The notes below the pieces were generated by a model, which was given only the letters and a program-made list of their open reading frames with translations, searched no databases and was not told where the DNA came from. This document shows positions 38,581-51,720 of a stretch of DNA of 64,000 nt, one piece after another. Made by a program: the position numbers and the translations under genes. The DNA comes from Ooceraea biroi (lineage: Eukaryota > Arthropoda > Insecta > Hymenoptera > Formicidae), in assembly GCF_003672135.1 (NCBI RefSeq), contig NC_039509.1, positions 6,014,001 to 6,078,000 on the forward strand, read 5' to 3'. Numbering within the stretch: position 1 is the first letter of the stretch; each line of letters begins with the position of its first letter.

Positions 38581-41300
38581 GCGCAGCGCGCCACTGACGA
38601 GCGGCTTGGTCTCGAGCGCGATAACTCTCGCAGACAAATTTTAATACAATATTTGTTTACAAGCGCTAGATGTTTGTTTTGTTTTTGCTCGTACATGCAC
38701 TCGTGCACTATTTTTTACACATCGCAATGTGTGATGTGGTGACGTGACATCCAATCCCACGAACGTGATGTCGTTCACAGTGACATAGCGTTTTCATCTC
38801 AATTATTCGTTATTCCTATCGGCAGTGCATATCTGACAGATATGTACTACCGATCAATGTTTTACGCCTAATTGTCTGTGACGTTTGCACAAAAGACATT
38901 TGGCACTTGACACTTGCCAATGAAAATTTATATCGAGCTTTCGCGGCTTGTAAAAATCACCGATCAGTCACGAGACGCGAACTTTTTATCGCGGTGTGTA
39001 CCTTTGGTCGCAGATCCGAGGAAATCCTTCACAATTTATCAAATTTTACCGCGAAACGTCAAGGAATGAATTTACGGTCTATCGATAATCGCGCGTAATT
39101 ATTGTCCCGTGATTCTCACGCCGCGATTATGTTTATGACTGGCTCGATGGGCGAGTTGTTCGGGATCAAAGGGTTGTATGCAGAGTAGACAGCAAGATGG
39201 GCAGATGGACGGTTGGGTGGGAATAAATAGGTGGTGGTGTACGTACACGCGACTGGATTTGTGAGTGATGACCGAGTGGACAGCTCGATGTCAATTGGAA
39301 AGCATTATTTTGCAGTGCGGATACCGAGTTTGATGAGCAACGTGCATTAACTTATTACGTCATTCATTAAAATGTAACAGCCGAACCAATTTTCGCGTTA
39401 AGCTTAATCCTGCTACACGTCCGCGGTCCTGTCGAAATAGACTCCGTGAAATATTATCTGCATTTCAGATGCGCGGCGACTGATGGTCGCTGATGCGCCG
39501 GAAAGCGCTCGACCGGATTTATCCTAAGCGTTTACTCGTTCCCGAATCAATGCTAATGTACCTCGAAATCGCGCTGGCCTCGATATAATTGGATGCTGGT
39601 AAATCGTGATACAACGAAACGGTGAGTTGCAATATTTTTGCTTAATGGAGTGGCTAGCGCTAATTAGAGAGCATCGACGTGTAAAAGTGCCAATAATAAA
39701 ATTGCTCGAAATGAATAATTTCCGAAGTTGCACGTTTCGCTACGACATGAACGAGCAAGCATTTCGCGTTTTGTTAATTTTTTTTCTAGGACAGATTACT
39801 TTATTGTTTATTTTATTATGTGCTTAGTACAAAGAGACGGCGAGACCGTTACAAACTTTGAACATTATTCTGTGAATGAGGAAGTTGTTGCGGTTCGTAA
39901 AGTACTAAAACACCACACTTACATTTACGGAAGATGAATAGAACTATAGAGGGCAGTTAACGAGATAGAAATAGAGATAGAGATAGGGATGGGATGAGAG
40001 AGATGGTCGTCATTGATTTCAAATGATGTTAACCACGCATTAACTGCATGTTAATTGCATGTTAATTGCGAAACTCTCTGATTATTCCCACATTTATGTC
40101 GCATTAATCTATGGTCGCGCCGCTATGCTGTCGTCCTGCCCTCTCTTTCGTCGAATCCTTTCGTCGAGCAGGTCACGGTGTGGTTGAAGTCGCAATCCAT
40201 GTAGTGACCGCGCGCGCATTATTATAATCGAGGCTCGTGATTCGAAACGAGCGAGCGCATAACGAACGTCCGCGCGCGGACCGCTTCTCCGGCGGGGATA
40301 ATAATCCAAGCGTCCGGCTGCTCGCAACAGCCGGGGCTCGAGAACGCGAGCACTTTTGTATATTAAAAACGGGGACGTAACTGCTACGTCCAAGTCTCAT
40401 CCTCTTGCTTACTTCCGGCTTTATGTTCGCCGCTCGCCTTCCTCTCGGCTTGATCTGTAGCTCCAATTAATTCACGTAACGTGACGGTCCGATTATTCGT
40501 GCGACGCTCGACATCCACGTTGCAGGATCATTTGTTCTTAGCAAAAATTGCATGCGATATGCGACGCGCGTTCCAGAGTACATCTTCGCGTTGTCATTGA
40601 AATATTTTTTCTTGCAATTTCGTATACGGTAACGAATTTGTATTAGGCATTAAGCGTTTGATCCCGCTTCAAGTAGTTTCGCGGCATTAATTATGCGACG
40701 CTGCAATTAATGACAACTGTCCGACCGTTGAGCAAATTATGGCGGTACACGTGCGAAGTGCGGCTGACGCATTAGTAGATGCGTCGTATATTCATCAGGC
40801 TATAGAGATTGTTTAATTGCAGCGCACGAAATGGGACGCTCTTGCGTGGCTATATTTGCATTGCCAATTGCGCGATTCGTCCCTTTAACTAGTCTAATTT
40901 ACGGTTCTGACCGACGAACGTTATTATTAGAACCAATAATGTCCCGGGACGACATTACTCTGCGCGTTTCCTCGAGTTTGACGGCTCGCAGCGTTAAATC
41001 GATGTCTCCTTATACGTCAGACTGTTCCACTTACACGACAGCATTCTCGATAGTACAAGACGCGACCGGCGAGCGCTACCGAAACGCTATATTAAATTAC
41101 ATAATTGGATAACAAAATAGCGGATAACATGCAAGTGCAAACTCATTAACGATAATCGGCTCAGTAGGAGTGCTCTACGTTGCTTATTCATCGTTCTCCG
41201 GGCTACTCTGTTTGTATTATGGTTAATCAGCGTTAAAAGTGGATCAACGTGTGAATCCCGAGTCGGCATCTCGCGAGAACTATTCAAGTTGCTTTTACAT
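38581..41300. other. Mixed CpG-rich block
   Basis: No gene recognised. It contains a GA-rich run at about 39962-40010, the 11-bp tandem at 40046-40067, and many ATTAA words in CpG-rich context at 40.4-41.3 kb. Open frames are all below 100 codons. Confidence 0.4.
40046..40067 (+). promoter_or_regulatory. Tandem 11-bp homeodomain-type repeat
   Basis: GCATGTTAATT is present twice head to tail, preceded by the related GCATTAACT and followed by GCG. The unit contains TTAATT, a homeodomain-type core, and the 11-bp spacing places copies on the same face of the helix. A binding-site array is plausible; the tandem could equally be a slippage product. Confidence 0.35.
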
Positions 41301-42360
41301 ATCTCGAATTATAGTGCAGGTTATTAATAAACTTATGTATTCGCGGTATAATTAATCCTGCCGCGGGTGCGGTTTAATTAATCCTATAGCAGTACTCCAT
41401 TCTCTAACAGACTTAACAAATGTATATTTACGGAAAATAAATATAACCTAAATGTAAATATCGTAAATTATTTCTTATTTTAAAAAAATTCACGACATTT
41501 AATACGCATGCACGGTGCGTGTATGAATCTTTATTTGTAATTCTGCATTTATTGGTAAAAATTTCTGATATTGTGTAACTGGTAATATTGATATTATAAT
41601 TAATAATATTGTTTTAATACGTTGAAATTAACACCTTTGTATTACCTACATCGCAGTCACATGCCTGAAGAGTGCTTTATTTTATTAATAATTTACATCG
41701 AAACTCTCTTCATCTATCGGTATAATCAATTGTGTAATCAAATCAATTATAAACGATTGCAATAACATTAAGTAGAGGCGTTGGGGTAATATATGACGCA
41801 GCGCTCTACACTGAATAATAATTATAATATTACAATTATAATATTATAATGATAATCATTTTCTCGCATATATATTAGGATATTTATTATTAATCGGAAT
41901 ATTAAAATTCTCTCTCATGGTACGTTCTAATGAATTTAAAATTCAAATTCCACCCTCGCGAACATCCCCAAACTGTCTCCATTACAACGTTTTATTAAAA
42001 GTCGCTGTGTATGTGATTCTCTATATAATCCGTAACAATATCTGTCAAAGCCGCAATTAAATATAGAGATCTCCAGAAAGAAGACAAACGCGTGAATAAA
42101 TCTAATATGCAGTATACAATTTCGGAGATCTGAAAATAATATCCTTTAATTATTAACAATAGGTAATTATCATAAGCTAAATGACGCCTATATATCGTTT
42201 ATTTAACAAATAGCATAATTTATTGAGCGTTCTGTGTAAAATTGAACAACGATCAAAGGACCAGCAATGACGTAGATCATTTATTCGCTAATAACGTAAA
42301 AAAAAGAAACTAAATGTAACCAACTGCAAGACTTAACAGAAGAGAAGATGCTACTGTCAC
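41301..42360. other. AT-rich gene-free block
   Basis: Strongly AT-rich, with an imperfect palindromic AATATTATAAT-type run at about 41815-41860. No gene or transposon end is recognised. Confidence 0.5.
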
Positions 42361-45202
42361 TAGCCGCACCCCGAAATTAATGTTGCAGACTTAATTTTCC
42401 GTGTAGGTCCGAACGGCCACAGGATTTATGCTATGGCATTTTTAGGTCAGGTACAATTCACGACTGCGATATAGTCGCGGAATTTGCAAATGTTATGGAA
42501 ATCGCTGTCACAATTCCACCAGCGACATGCACTCGCGGTACTTAAAAGTTTACCTGGCAGCGCGTTTTTACTTTAAATTTCGAATATTAATTTCTCGTCT
42601 CGTCGAACTTGCAACGCCATATTGTTCTCCGCGAAACTTCGCACTAATAATTATATGATCAACATGACGAGTGTAACGCGATGTACTCGCATTAAAAATT
42701 CTTAGGTTTGACAAGAATTTGGTAATAAAAGTAGCGAATTAATATTTTTCGAGCTCGTAGACGTGTTTGTACACAGCGAATGCCGAAAAAACCCTACGTA
42801 GAACAACAGTTGCGGTTTAAACGTATTGAACGTGCTCTTATTGCATCCGTGGTGTTATTCCACCCCTGGCGATGCGACAGGGAAGCTAGGTCGCAGCTGC
42901 TGGCACAGCTCGTTCCCAGATTCGCATTTTTCTAAACATCCGCGTGGAAAACTCAAAATAATATTCACGAAATGAGACACGTCGAGGATAACAGTTGCGC
43001 TTAACGTTGATCGCAATTAGAATTTCTAAAACGACGCAACGCGACATCGCCGCATGCATGTACTCGCGAAGTCAGAGGCAAGCCGGTTTAATAACTCACT
43101 TGTTTTAGCATCCCCATTATTTTTGAACAGGATGGAACAGTTAAAAAAGTAGGCGAGTAATTTGTTCGTTTGAATTCGTCTGAACTTTTCAGCTGCGTGC
43201 CCTTTAAAGCTACGTAGTATATCCAGCGAGTACGAATGCGTCTGACGAACGCGCAGTATCTTTTAACAGAGGCATTTGCCGAAGTTGCTGTGAGTTCTTC
43301 CTTGAGTAAACTTTGTGTCATCGCCTCGCTTGCCGTTACTTGCCTTTCATCTGGATATTCGCAGGAAGTCCCATGAGATACTCTCCAAAGAAGCGAAGTC
43401 GAAATTATAAATTATTCCAATGTCCGCCGTGCGCTCTCGCTTTCACCGCGCGTGTTTACGCGTCCCGCGAATCCTGAAAGCTCCCCAAAAGCGGATCGCA
43501 TCACGAATAATAAGCGCGTTCATTAATTAAGATGTCTCATGCTCCGACTGCAAACTCGTGCTGTTAACGATCTCGAATCGCTTCGATATATGACACTGTG
43601 CGAGCATTTCGCACGATGCGTTCCATTTCTCGAGGCGGCATGCACCTCTCGGCTGTCTTTCCTATTTTGTATGCGAAGGCGCGTCGTTAATGCATCGTGA
43701 GGCAAAGGCCGTCGTTCGCAAATATACGGCAGGCGAAAATGAGCGCTGCTGATATAGCGGGACGCGTGAAAACCCAGGACAGGTGTAAAAACAGGCTACG
43801 AAGCAAGTAAAGAATTTCCTAAGAGACGAAGGGTTTGTCGATCGATTTTGCCAAAGTGCCGGATTCTCGTAACCTGACGCGAGCGCAAAATTGTTCGGCG
43901 AAGGGAGGATCAGTAAATGTTCACCGAAACGCCAAGTGCCCTTGCATGCTCGAAGCCGAGACTCTATTTCACGCTATCAGCCAAATGTATGCTTGATGCG
44001 CGGCATGTGTGGATAACTACTGAACGCGCGTGGCATCCCAGTATTTCAGTGCAGCAACGCGCATTTATACGGCGGCATATATAAGGGCACCTGTCCCTGT
44101 GCGAGTGTCGGAGTGTTTATGCACGTTTCTAAGTTTTGCTTTTCAGCCTGGAGATCGTGAGCTTTCGAGCTTTTCGAAGTTTTGCAGTGTAGAGCAGCGA
44201 CTTCCGTCAGCGCATTCGCGCTCTCGCGTATTTCTCATTGTCTCAGACTTGCTCAAAAATAGATTGCAGTCGCGATTGAAAATGTTACGCTGTTGGCTGT
44301 CGCTTGCAAAGAATATGCAGCGAAAGCTGTCGACAGTTTCGAAACAAATGAGAATTATTAATTTATTGTAGATTTACTAATAAGCAATATTAATTATAAT
44401 AAATAAAAATGTAATTCGATACATTGAAAAAACTTTTTGGGTTTGTACATAGATACGTGGAACATGCAGCGTGAATCTGAAATTATGGATGCTCGCGGGA
44501 GCAAATACTTGAAAATATACTCGAATTTTGCATGCATATATATATATATGCATAACACGCGCTCGATATCCCGATACGGCGTTATCGTCATCCATAGCGG
44601 AAAATGTACTCCGCCGATGTGTGCGTCAAGCTCATTGTAGAATTGCCCTAGAGCAGAATGGAAATGTGTAGGCACGATGGCGTTCGAGGACACCGATATG
44701 CGCGCGAATACTGACGTTGATCCAGTCCAAGTAAAATTTAATATTTTGCTTAACGAGTTCCGTTTTACGACAACATCGCCCTAGTTTTCCTAATTGGCCT
44801 ATGCAGCGTTCATCTTTATTTTTCCCATCATAAAAAATGCTGCGAAATTTTCGACACTTTTACGCGCTACACGCCGTCATCATCCGTGTACTGATAATGA
44901 GCAAAATCAATGTTCACCCACAGAAAAGATTTCTGGACTTAATGCTATTACTCTTTAATCTATCATAAAATAAGATCGCTATAGCGACAATCATATTTAT
45001 TATTGAAAAGAAGCATATTTTAATCTTGAATAGAAAATTCTAAAATCTAGATTTAAATAATCTTGGTGCTATCTCATTCATTTTCTCAGAAGGATTTAGA
45101 TAAAAATTTGTAGCAAGTTCAAAATATTCTTGATTTAAGAATATTGTGAGATCTAAAAGACATCTTATTCTATTCTTGTAAGAGAATTTGTAGAATCTGC
45201 AC
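42361..45202. other. Mixed gene-free stretch
   Basis: CpG-leaning to about 44.3 kb, then AT-rich. The longest frame is 113 codons (44030-44371, + strand) and is not recognised. A small AT repeat is at about 44539-44552. A short hairpin of ATATTCTT and AAGAATAT is at 45124-45143. Confidence 0.4.
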
Positions 45203-45750
45203 AAAACGGCCAATATGTATGTGTTGTAATCGAAAATCGGGAAAGTGTTTCTGTGTTTCTGTTATTTACAATGAATAAGTGCAATACTCTACAAGAAATA
45301 TTAAAAGATATGGAAATGTCTTATCTCGAATCTTATTTCTCAAGTAATTATATACAGGGTGTTCGGTAATGATCGCCCCAGCTTCCGTACACGAGTAGAG
45401 CGGATCGAGACGAAGAGAAAAGTCCTATACCGTTTTGCGATATTCGCAATAATAATCCTATACCTCGCCTCACTCGCCTCCGCGCGCTCTGGATTCACTT
45501 GACTTTAATATTCAATATTTCGATTATTATTGCGAATATCGCAAAACGGTATAGGACTTTTCTCTTCGTCTCGATCCGCTCTACTCGTGTACGGAAGCTG
45601 GGGTGATCATTACCGGACACCCTGTATATACTTACTTGTATATATTTCCATATCTTTTAATATTTCTTGTAGAGTATCGCACTTATTCATTGTAAATAAC
45701 AGAAACACTTTCCCGATTTTCGATTGCAACACATAAATATTGGCCGTTTT
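45203..45750. mobile_element. Outer hairpin element split by a nested MITE
   Basis: The sequence from AAAACGGCCAATAT at 45203 onward is repeated in reverse complement ending at 45750, with about 120 bp of arm on each side. The arms differ by point changes, an extra TGTTTCTG in the left arm, and unmatched sequence next to the loop. A second hairpin occupies the centre (45355-45624). No target duplication is seen at the outer ends. Read in the right frame, both arms give a similar peptide-like stretch (FLLFTMNKC then TLQEILKDME), so the arms may derive from captured coding DNA. Confidence 0.65.
45355..45624. mobile_element. Nested 270-bp MITE, CAGGGTG ends, TA duplication
   Basis: The left arm 45355-45456 and right arm 45523-45624 are both 102 nt and almost identical as reverse complements (two differences seen near the ends). 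The ends are CAGGGTGTTCGG and CAGGGTGTCCGG. TA stands at both flanks (45353-45354 and 45625-45626), so insertion at TA is likely. A TA target and CAG-type ends fit Tc1/mariner-like non-autonomous elements. There is no transposase; the family is inferred. Confidence 0.8.
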
Positions 45751-47890
45751 ATCCGAATAAAGGACGGCGCCGAGTCGACGAGCGACTGTGAGAAAATGAT
45801 GCGTCGACATCGACAAAGCCTACTATAAAGTGGCGCTAATATCAAATTATTCTACATACAAGAATATATAAGCATAAATTTGTATATGTTACTCTTGTCT
45901 CGAGACAGTAAGACAATCTTATTTAATTCGAGAGAGAAGAATAGAAATTACTGATTTTAATTAAAAATTGTTTTATTTTCATATTTTTTATACTTGTAAT
46001 ACGATTAAATTAGTCAAGAATATTTTTCGTCTTGTTATCAGAAATCCTTTCTGAGGGTGTCGCATCGGAGAATGCGCGACAGCGTCATCAATTTTGCGAC
46101 AATCAATGTAATCTATTCCAAAATATTAACGGGAAATCCTTTTTTAAGATCGTCGCACTGACCGGACTAATTGATCCGTGTTATTCACAGTCGAGAACGC
46201 ATTCGCCGCATGAATGCCAATCGCTCTTTTGAGACGGATGCTCGCTGGTGGTCGTACATCTGTTTCCGCCGGAATGAAACGCTAGGACCGAAGTGGAACC
46301 TCGATAAAATATTGCTCGCGATGCTGGCAGCAGAATTCGAATGACAATAGCGAAACAAAGTTACGTAGCACTTTACGTTACGAGCGATTGGACATAGACG
46401 GTTTGAATGTTCCGCTCGCGCAATTTTGAAGTCTGACGTTTATGCGGTATTCAGCGCGCTCCTTGCGTCGATGAAATTTTAAACCAATATTGAAAGATTA
46501 TCGACACGTAAGAATGATGAATTTGCACGTGAACGAATCGAGCGCGCGACGCAGTCGTATCGACGATTAGGTCGATTAAACGTGGCGACATGTTCATGAG
46601 CAATCACCTCTATTGAACTGATTGCGGCCGTGATGGATATCACGTAGGATATACGTTCATAAACGCGACACGGTACATACACATCCACAACCTCATGAAG
46701 TTCGCGTAAATTGACGTGGATATCGGCGTTTATGTGCGTGTGCGTGGATGTGGATAAGCGGTACGCAGTTAAGTGAACTAATAAAGTGGAAGGCGACGGA
46801 GTGTTGGGCGACAGAGCAAGTACCGATAGAAGGGTAATGTTACGCGGGATGTACGAAGACTTGGAGCGACCCTCAGCTCGTGGTAGTTATGATTGCCAGT
46901 AAAAGCATTCACATTGCAAAAGTCGATCAGAAATTAATGTTCTGGAAAAGTGTAAGAGTAAATGCCTCTTTCCATACCGCAGTAAATGGAAGCAGGACGG
47001 AAACTCGGTATCAAGTAATTAGAAGTAAAAGGAGACACTTGAATTTTTTTCCGAGCTAAAAACTGAAACGAAAATACTCGGAATATCTGATCTTGACGTA
47101 GTAATTTTCTATTTGTTTCTGCCTGAGCACTCGCGCGCGAAATTTCACGATAAAAATTTTCCTGCAATTATATATGCAATAAATAAATAAATAAATATGT
47201 ACATAAAGTTTATTTCAAAAGCTCTCGTAACTTCGACAGAGTTGATAATTTTTAATGCCGTTTAACATCAAGATAATTACAGATAATTTGCTTTCTCTTA
47301 ATAAATCTAGTAAAGAGCTGTAAAGAGCTGATTAACTAAATTTAATGGAATATGGTAAGAACGTGCACGAAAGATAAAAAACATGCATAATAAGTCCGAG
47401 CGTGCGAATTTAATAGTATCTACATCCCTTTTATATCTGCAGATGTTAATCAGAAATTAACGCATCCTAAGTAAATATATTCGAATAGATATGATAGATA
47501 GATAGATCATTGTTGCGTTTATCTCCCAGTCTTTTGAGTGCCTGAAATTGTTCTCTCCGTCCGTTGATTCTCGCAGTAATTGAATAATTCCACGAATTAC
47601 CGTGAATAAAAGGGCGTAAGTAGGTACAAGGAAAAGTTGCATGTAAAATGTAAATTTTGGAATATCTCGAGAGAAAGTCACAAGACATTCGAAGGAAGCA
47701 GGAATAAGGTGTGCTGTGAAATGCAAATAATTCCGTTATCCGTCGAGAGGATCGACTATTACAGGGTGCAACACCTGACGATAAGTGTCGGGTATTGCGA
47801 TCTATATACGCAACGCTATATTTAACGCCTAATCCAGTAAGAGGATACCTCGCGCCAGCGTCGATTATCCTCTAATCGTCTCACCGAAGG
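45751..47890. other. Mixed, largely AT-rich gene-free stretch
   Basis: CpG-leaning at about 46.0-46.9 kb; AT-rich elsewhere, with an (AAAT)n run at about 47177-47196 and a short GATA repeat near 47490-47507. No gene recognised. Confidence 0.45.
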
Positions 47891-50800
47891 CGTTTCGATG
47901 CTTCATCCAATTAGAGGGTTACTCGTTACCGCATGCTTCCTGTGGCTTACGGCTTGTAATTCTCGTCGAAACACACGCCGTACATTGAAAAATATTTATT
48001 GTACAATTGTGAGTCGCAAAAACGCCAATGATTTCCGTGATTCTATCGTATGTGCGCGCGCGCGTGGGTGTATGCATGTGTATGCGTGCAAATACAATTT
48101 GAGGTACATTACAATCGCGTTTCGCGAAACATTTCGACGAGGGAGAACGTATCTGGCGCGGTCGTTGTCTGCTGTAAGAACAATTAGGCATTAATATGCG
48201 GGTTCCACGAAATCGCGTTGCTGCATTGTTTAGCGCTGCGGACTGCGCGCAAGTTGCATAACGCGCGCTGCGCTTGCGTGCACATATTTTGTGCAAAGAA
48301 CGTCCGTCGTATATAAGGAATATAAGGGTAGCCAGGGGAAGGTTACGTGGATTCCAGTATTAGAGCCACGTAATGCGCATCGCGCTTATTACACGCGTGT
48401 ATGAGACTTGTCTCTATGTGGTGCTTTGCTCTACCCACCGCGTAATTTCCGCTAGCGAAACCGCATATTGTACCTCGCGCGGGATGGATAAACGTATGTA
48501 CGTGGTGCTATCACAACGCGGCATGCCGTAAAAATATCCCGGGGAAAATTGCATTAGCGGAAGGAAAATTGCAGTTTTCGATGTTTCGTTGAATGCCTCG
48601 TCATCGGGCGCGCTGGTGCGTGCGAGTGTTCGTGTGTGTATGCAAATTTCTATGGAATTCGCAATAACTCATACAACTCGCGCGTTGCGAACAATTGTTG
48701 CGAGCTACTCTTATTACGATAATTAAATGTTACGCTATACAAGTGGAGAGAGAAAGGGAAAACGTTCTTGTAATATGAAATGCAACGTTATCGTGCAGCG
48801 CGCGTAATAGATCAAACAGAGCGTTTCTTATTTCGCCTTGCCTCGCGAAATTTACCCAGCCCGCTCGACTCCTTAAATGCCGTATCCATTAGCTGCCAAT
48901 TATCTTTCAGTTGTCGATTTATGCGTGACATCGCATGCCACATTCGGCTTTAACGTTTGCGGTCGAGCACAGACGTATTCCATCAATGAAGCGATATCGG
49001 TACACCCACCGTCGCCAAATCCCCCGCCTTTAGTATCGCTTTGCTCAGCGATTCGCTCCCATGGAATAGCTACGTCGGCACCTGGATCAGGGTCCGAATG
49101 CACACCGAGTGCACACAACGAGTCGGCGCAACGTTGCGTCCCATTGAACGAATTCGCAGCTGACTCCTGCTATCGCTGAATTGACGCTATCGGGTATTCG
49201 CTCGTCTCTTTCCGATTCGTGCAACATTCGCCGCGATTATGCTCCGTGATAAGAGTGCTCGTGCACGCACTTGCTTTCTTTCATCCGTTCGTACGCGGAT
49301 AATCAGATCGCACCTCTGCTTAAGACGCACGGCCGACAATGGCACACACACACACACACACGTTGAGAATATTCACACACAACGATCGCGAATTAAAAAT
49401 CCTACATTTCAGATCACGCTTCGTGCTCGCAGAACGTTTCTTTATCGTTACAGCTTTTACGAGCTACAGATAGGGGTGACTCGGCGGATCGGGCTAGCTT
49501 AATCGGGGATTTCTTAGCGAAACTGTAAAATGCGTGTCTTCGCGCTCGGTTCCGGTTGGGAAGAGTCGCTTGTCCTGATTGAGCGAGAGAAGTCGTCACG
49601 TAGGGAGCGAAAAATCGCACGTTGGAGGAAAGGTTGTTACAGAAGTTTCGTCTGTACAGCCAGGGAATGGCTGGACGACGCTGCGTTTGCCAGCTAGTTA
49701 CCACGGAGGGCCGCGAAATCAAAACTATCGACGAAACTCTACCCGCACACGCGCGCGAGTAGAGTTTGTCCGCAAACTTCCCTCTACGTGCCCCTCTATA
49801 TGCCGCGGACGTTCAATTTTCAAGTAGACTCTATCGAGAACGCTCGATTGGTTGCACACGTGACACGGATACCTTGCTTCCTTCGAATTTGTGTTCCGTG
49901 ACACCTCCTTCGTGTCCAATTTGCTAATTATAACGGGAATATCTCGGTTTGCGGCGAAATTGTGCTCTGCCATGTGACATACCTCTCTTCGTACATATTT
50001 TCCTTTATTTTTCGGACATGAATATTTGACATAATTGGACGTGAGTTTATTTTTGTAGAGTAACGTTCTAATTATCTTGTGTAATTCGACTCCCGAGTTA
50101 TCTTATTTCTGGAGCAATATAGAACTAGTCCATTTGTATTCTGAAGATCTACGAGAGTAGATCTAAGTGAACCGCACGCAACGACAAGTGTGTTAGCGGA
50201 ATAACTTTGTGACAAACTTACAAACAGGCGCGGCAGTGTGAATTCCAATAAGATTCATTGTTAGTCACGACAAAACAGAATCAACTATCCGTTGGGTGAA
50301 AAATTTGATAAATATGAAAGATGCAAGTCCGGTGTCATTAAAAAGGTAACTTTAACTCGTCGCTCTCTCCCGTCATAAACCGGTTTTGTCTTTGCTCTAA
50401 CTGAAAGCTCGTTTGCGATGAGTAACGGTCGAAGTTGGACAAAGCGCATCTTTTGTCAAAGAGAAATCCGAATGCCTGGCGGATTACGACTTATAGGACA
50501 TTACGGGTTGGAGGGTAAATCCCGCGGTTGCTTCAAGAAATTATGGGAACGTTCGAGCGATTTTATTTAACAAAGAAAACATAGCAAACGAGAAAACGCG
50601 CCTTTTCCTTTTTTATGTCGGTTAATAAAGCTTGAATTTCTCATTTCGTCGAGACAATGAAAATACAGATGCCGAGGCGAGTTTTTTCCGTGAACGAGTA
50701 ATTGAAAATGAGGAAGGTAAAGAAAACTTGCGTTTTCTACACGGAAGAGTGCCGTGTTTCCATTGGTGAGCTGTATTAGAATATTGCTTCAAGCACAAGT

Positions 50801-51720
50801 TAATCACGTTAAACGTTGACGTTACCGGCGGATGTAGGTCGATCTAATTATCGTTATCGTTAACATGACGATGTTTAAGCAGATAATATGATTGCCGACG
50901 TGCAGCCAACGCGTCGTGTCGATGTGCCTTAGCCACTCGTACGAGCAAGAAAAGGGTTGGAGCTTAAACGATCCAGATCCACGACGCTGTTTTGTCTCAA
51001 GTGATGTTCTAATTGCCATTATCTATTTTACTCGTCTGTAGCGCGACACGTTACCGGGCAATTTGTATTCCGATGCGAAGAGAACCGCGATGAAAAGCGC
51101 AACTTGAAATTGAGAGGATGCATGGAGAAGGAGAGACATGAAGAGAAAGAGAGAGAGAACAAGGGATAACGACAGGAGGGTGGACGGAAAGCTGGAGAAC
51201 GTGATAGAGCGCGGACGAGTGCAACAAGGTCGGATCTAACCGGGGGTTGACGGGGGTCGCTCAGGGAACGAGACGTCCGAAGGGGCGACACGGAATGCGG
51301 TGCGCTCCGTACTCGCGGCCGTGTTCAATGGCGAAATTATGCGAGCACGCGCTCGAAACGAGATTCGTCACGAAAGTTCCTCAGACTCCCGCCGTGCTGA
51401 TGGCCGTATGGTTAGCAATTCAGTGGATGTTGCCGGCAGGAACTCAAGACGGGGATGTGTTCGTGGCGGCTTCGACTTCCGCGATTAGCATACCTAACGA
51501 TAATGACTTCTTGATCGACTTGTTTATCATTCATTATGGCCCGAAGAGCCAGAAAAGTTTGTAAGGGACGCAGATTGTTAAATCGTAATTTTTATTCAAT
51601 TCTTCCGTGCCGCAACCATCTCGCTCGTTTATGTTTAACGCTGACGGCTATTTCGGCGAAAGCGAATGGCGAATGGCGGCAACAGATATTTCCGTTGACA
51701 TAAATCGCGCGCATTGAACA
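47891..51720. other. CpG-rich block
   Basis: No known gene. It includes a CG-alternating run at about 48052-48064, a CA repeat at about 49341-49360, and an imperfect hairpin at 49734-49767 (AAACTCTAC with GTAGAGTTT). G-runs occur at 51242-51285. An ATG-initiated 100-codon frame at 48877-49179 is not recognised. Confidence 0.4.
49341..49360 (+). repeat. (CA)n microsatellite
   Basis: Uninterrupted CA dinucleotides, directly readable, in otherwise CpG-rich sequence. Confidence 0.9.

Noticed and set aside
51242..51285. Second set of four G-runs
   Set aside because: One loop is about 15 nt, so a quadruplex is unlikely.
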